Origin: CAZQIO01 sp964593405
Lineage (GTDB): Bacteria > Patescibacteriota > Minisyncoccia > Minisyncoccales > GBS-2
Length of the DNA stretch: 26,721 bases
Assembly: GCA_964593405.1 (NCBI GenBank)
Contig: CAZQIO010000008.1
Coordinates: 1-26,721, forward strand
Reading direction: 5' to 3'
The translations under genes were made by a program, and so were the position numbers. Shown one piece after another: positions 24,582 through 26,721 of the stretch; position 1 is the first letter of the stretch; each line of letters begins with the position of its first letter. The notes below the pieces were generated by a model, which had not been told where the DNA came from, searched no databases, and worked only from the letters and a program-made list of their open reading frames with translations.

Positions 24582-25213
24582 AAAGAATCTCTTAAAAATT
24601 TTCCTGCTTTCTCTATTCCTTTTGCAACTTTTCTCATTAGTTTTTCTTGATTGGATTTTTTGGTTATCCATTTTCTATCTTCAGGATTTGATAGATATCC
24701 AGCTTCTAATAGTACTGTTGGAATATTAAATTTATTTGCCCAAAATGTAGCCTCGAGCATACCCAATTCGTTTTTATAAAAACATACTCTTTCATCGCAT
24801 ACTCCCCTATCAACGAGTTCAGGAATTGAGATTACTTCTTCATGAATTATTAAAGCTATTTTTCTGGAAATCTTATGTATGTTTTTTGCTGAAGGAGGGG
24901 GGTAAATTGTTTTTATTCCTTTTATTGATGAATCATTGTGTCTTTCCCAATCGATATGGATTCTAAAAAATAAATTTGCTTTAAAATCTCTGGCTATCTC
25001 GGCGCGTTTTTTATTACTTACTATCGTTGTGTTATCTTTCCTTGTAAGTTTTGTTTTAAATCCTTTTTGATTTAAAAATTTTTCAAGCAATTTGGCTAGC
25101 TGTAAATTAACTTCAACTTCTTTTATTTGTTTAAAAGAACAGCCCCAGTTTATTTTTTTAGTGCCCTTGAAATAGGAAGGATGACCCGGGTCAATACAGA
25201 TTCTTTTGAGCAT
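24578..25213 (-). CDS. N-acetylmuramoyl-L-alanine amidase (Amidase_3)
   Basis: This 211-aa zinc amidase cleaves the bond between MurNAc and the stem peptide. Metal and catalytic residues are all visible: DPGH (His11), KEVEVN (Glu32 or Glu34), FRIHID (His86), and the catalytic Glu170 in LLEAGYLSNPED. LTRKDNT and NKKRAEIARDFKANLF are also typical. There is no signal peptide, membrane anchor or cell-wall-binding domain, so export would need another route, or it may act as a lysin-like enzyme after lysis. It heads a chain of overlapping genes. A 16-codon ORF lies just upstream. Confidence 0.92.
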   Translation of the reverse strand: MLKRICIDPGHPSYFKGTKKINWGCSFKQIKEVEVNLQLAKLLEKFLNQKGFKTKLTRKDNTTIVSNKKRAEIARDFKANLFFRIHIDWERHNDSSIKGIKTIYPPPSAKNIHKISRKIALIIHEEVISIPELVDRGVCDERVCFYKNELGMLEATFWANKFNIPTVLLEAGYLSNPEDRKWITKKSNQEKLMRKVAKGIEKAGKFLRDSL

Positions 25214-25217
25214 AATT

Positions 25218-25268
25218 TTATTTTAATTCATCAAATGGCGCCTCCTCTTTATGTTGATATTTCCTCAT
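25218..25268 (-). CDS. Possible 16-aa leader ORF before the amidase
   Basis: ATG to TAA encodes MRKYQHKEEAPFDELK, ending 4 nt before the amidase ATG. It sits in a 121-nt gap that otherwise holds AT-rich sequence and one GCGCGC patch. Composition is less AT-rich than the flanks, and GAGGAGG within it is the only strong Shine-Dalgarno-like string seen nearby, though it does not precede a usable start. It may be a leader peptide, a gene remnant, or chance. Confidence 0.25.
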   Translation of the reverse strand: MRKYQHKEEAPFDELK

Positions 25269-25334
25269 AATCTCAATTTTTAATTAAAATTTTGACCTTT
25301 TTGCGCGCCGAGTAAATTAAATATATTTTTTTCT

Positions 25335-26690
25335 TTATTTCATTTCTACACTCAATGATAGTTCCTCTCCGTTCGTTTGATATTGTGGGTGAGGATTGGG
25401 AATAGCCCGCGGTATGTGAAACCAAGCAAAGTTGTCGACAGGAACGCCATGGCCCAAAGTTATCTCATCTCCCCGTGAGAAAATGATCCGGGGTTCTTCT
25501 ATTCCTATTATATTGTGCCCCTCTCCGGTGGCGGTATCACATTGGACCCATCCAAAATTTGGCAAATAAAATTCAGACCAGACATGAAATCCTAAACCCT
25601 CCTTTTGATCTATACGATTGACAAAACGGCCTTGATAGTAGTCAGGTTGCAACCCTGATACCGGCCTTGCTGGAATTCCCAAAGCCCGACATAGGGCAAC
25701 AAACAAAAAGGAGTGCCCGCCACAATCTCCGCTGCCTTTTTCCAAAGTTTCAAGAGCAGTTTGTCCAGATTCGCCAACTTTAATGTTTTTTGCCACCCAA
25801 TTGTGTAAAAGTTTAGCTTGAATTAAAGGATTTCTTTCATTTCCTACAATTTCGTGAGCCAGTTTAATAATTTTTTCATTATCGCTTTCTATCCACCGAG
25901 ATGGTTTAGTATATTTTTGATACTCAGGACTGGCAGGATCATAATTTCCAACTTTCGAAGGATCAATATTGTACCAAATCGGACTAAAATCTGCTTCAAA
26001 GACAATTTTGTATTCGCCAAGACCTCGTTTTTTTGTTTCCCAAAAGGCTATTTTGTTACCGTTAGCATCTTCGTAAAGATCATCAGGTTTTGGAGAAATC
26101 TCTATCAATTTAACATTACTCATTCCCGCACCATCCCACTCTCTGGGAATTGGCATCCAAAGTTTTTCAATGTTGCTAATGCGAAGTGTTTCTGTTAGAC
26201 GATAACTTTGCCTACTCGATATTGTCATTGTCTGGGTGTCTGGTTCCCAATCAACTTTATACCTAAATGCCTCGGCCACAAACTTGGCAGGCAGGTATGT
26301 TTTACCCTCTCTCACTAAAGGGGCCACTGGAATTTCTATTTCCTCCCCGCAAACTCTCATTGCAGGTTTCCCCACAAACAATTCTACAGCTCTCCCCCAA
26401 TCAGGAAACAAAAGAGAAACTCTCCCCTGCTTTGAATTCCACACCGTTCCCATAGCCTCAGCCAAATATTTAGCTGGCACATATACTTGTTCATTAATAA
26501 TAATGGCTGGAGCCTCCATGAATTTCGCTTTGCCATCAACTAAAAATTGTTTTTCCCCAACGACAAACTTAATTTCTTTTGCCCTTTGAGTTGGTTTTTC
26601 TTTTAAAAATCCTTTAATTAAAACCAAAGCAATCATTGCCATTGCCACCAAAATTCCAACTAAAATTAAAATTTTTTTATTTTTAATCAT
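25335..26690 (-). CDS. Membrane-anchored protein: stalk (copper amine oxidase N-like) domains plus transglutaminase
   Basis: This 451-aa protein has an N-terminal anchor (about residues 6-26). Two repeats of the copper amine oxidase N-terminal/stalk domain follow (APAIIINEQVYVPAKYLAEA near 60-79; VREGKTYLPAKFVAEAF near 126-142). After a linker domain (about 165-240) comes a transglutaminase-like domain. Its papain-type triad is Cys323 (GSGDCGGHS), His369 (GFHVWSEFYLP) and Asp385 (CDTATG). The stalk domain is common on the surface of Gram-positive thermophiles; it does not imply copper oxidase activity. The protein probably acts outside the membrane as a protease or crosslinking enzyme. The ATG is preceded by purine-rich AAAAAGGAAAAGGAAA. 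Base use is richer in GC than most of the window, consistent with transfer. Confidence 0.9.
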   Translation of the reverse strand: MIKNKKILILVGILVAMAMIALVLIKGFLKEKPTQRAKEIKFVVGEKQFLVDGKAKFMEAPAIIINEQVYVPAKYLAEAMGTVWNSKQGRVSLLFPDWGRAVELFVGKPAMRVCGEEIEIPVAPLVREGKTYLPAKFVAEAFRYKVDWEPDTQTMTISSRQSYRLTETLRISNIEKLWMPIPREWDGAGMSNVKLIEISPKPDDLYEDANGNKIAFWETKKRGLGEYKIVFEADFSPIWYNIDPSKVGNYDPASPEYQKYTKPSRWIESDNEKIIKLAHEIVGNERNPLIQAKLLHNWVAKNIKVGESGQTALETLEKGSGDCGGHSFLFVALCRALGIPARPVSGLQPDYYQGRFVNRIDQKEGLGFHVWSEFYLPNFGWVQCDTATGEGHNIIGIEEPRIIFSRGDEITLGHGVPVDNFAWFHIPRAIPNPHPQYQTNGEELSLSVEMK

Positions 26691-26721
26691 TTCTTTTTAC
26701 ATTTCCTTTTCCTTTTTGCGC

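Noticed and set aside
24582..24671. Longer 95-aa version of the small protein, starting inside the amidase gene.
   Set aside because: It would overlap the amidase by about 94 nt; the GTG in the GTGA overlap matches the style of the other junctions.
1..26721. CRISPR arrays, insertion sequences, rRNA and riboswitches.
   Set aside because: No evenly spaced direct repeats, transposase motifs with terminal inverted repeats, rRNA-like segments or recognisable riboswitch cores were seen on either strand.

Overview
The window is an AT-rich, gene-dense bacterial contig with short intergenic gaps and many 4-bp stop/start overlaps. The gene mix (groESL with a CIRCE operator, lemA/htpX, small CapA and MltG, a two-subunit group 3-type NiFe hydrogenase, several genes of no known function) and the near absence of Shine-Dalgarno motifs before about 20 starts fit a small-genome candidate-phylum bacterium such as Patescibacteria/CPR. 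That assignment is inference, since no marker gene here fixes the lineage. TGA is an ordinary stop: it ends cutA, the P-type ATPase, the hydrogenase small subunit and mltG at junctions that make sense only if it terminates.

Layout. 1-70: 5' part of a tRNA-Ser(GGA). 106-3269 (minus): lemA - DUF2207 - htpX, a membrane and quality-control operon. 3308-3339: terminator of groESL; 3367-5302 (minus): groES-groEL with a CIRCE element at 5312-5338. 5382-8192 (minus): uvrA. 8231-9253 (plus): a CapA-type phosphoesterase carrying two compensating frameshifts. 9330-10463 (minus): MFS transporter. 10465-10497: terminator of the next operon. 10536-15364 (minus): hydrogenase large subunit - ATP-cone/nuclease fusion - P-type cation ATPase - CutA.

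15459-16976 holds wreckage of a cell-wall module: a plus-strand PBP1C pseudogene meeting, tail to tail, a minus-strand remnant of an alpha-2-macroglobulin. These two genes are classic bacterial partners. 16973-20778 (minus): EamA transporter - HIT - a DUF6390-like protein - hydrogenase small subunit - mltG, so the two hydrogenase subunits lie on either side of mltG and the wreckage. 20779-20820 is a 42-bp divergent promoter region in which both genes look leaderless. 20821-22780 (plus): an SF1B (UPF1/IGHMBP2-like) helicase interrupted by a 10-N assembly gap.

The right end (22777-26690, minus) looks accessory: an unrecognised protein with an 18-residue cysteine-ladder repeat; a four-gene chain in which every junction is a 4-bp overlap (Amidase_3, a 65-aa protein, a nucleoside-deoxyribosyltransferase-like protein, a 60-aa ORF); and a membrane-anchored stalk-domain plus transglutaminase protein.

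The best candidates for something new are the cysteine-ladder protein, the hydrogenase with no C-terminal extension and its DUF6390-like neighbour, and the overlapping amidase cassette. No CRISPR array, insertion sequence or rRNA was seen.
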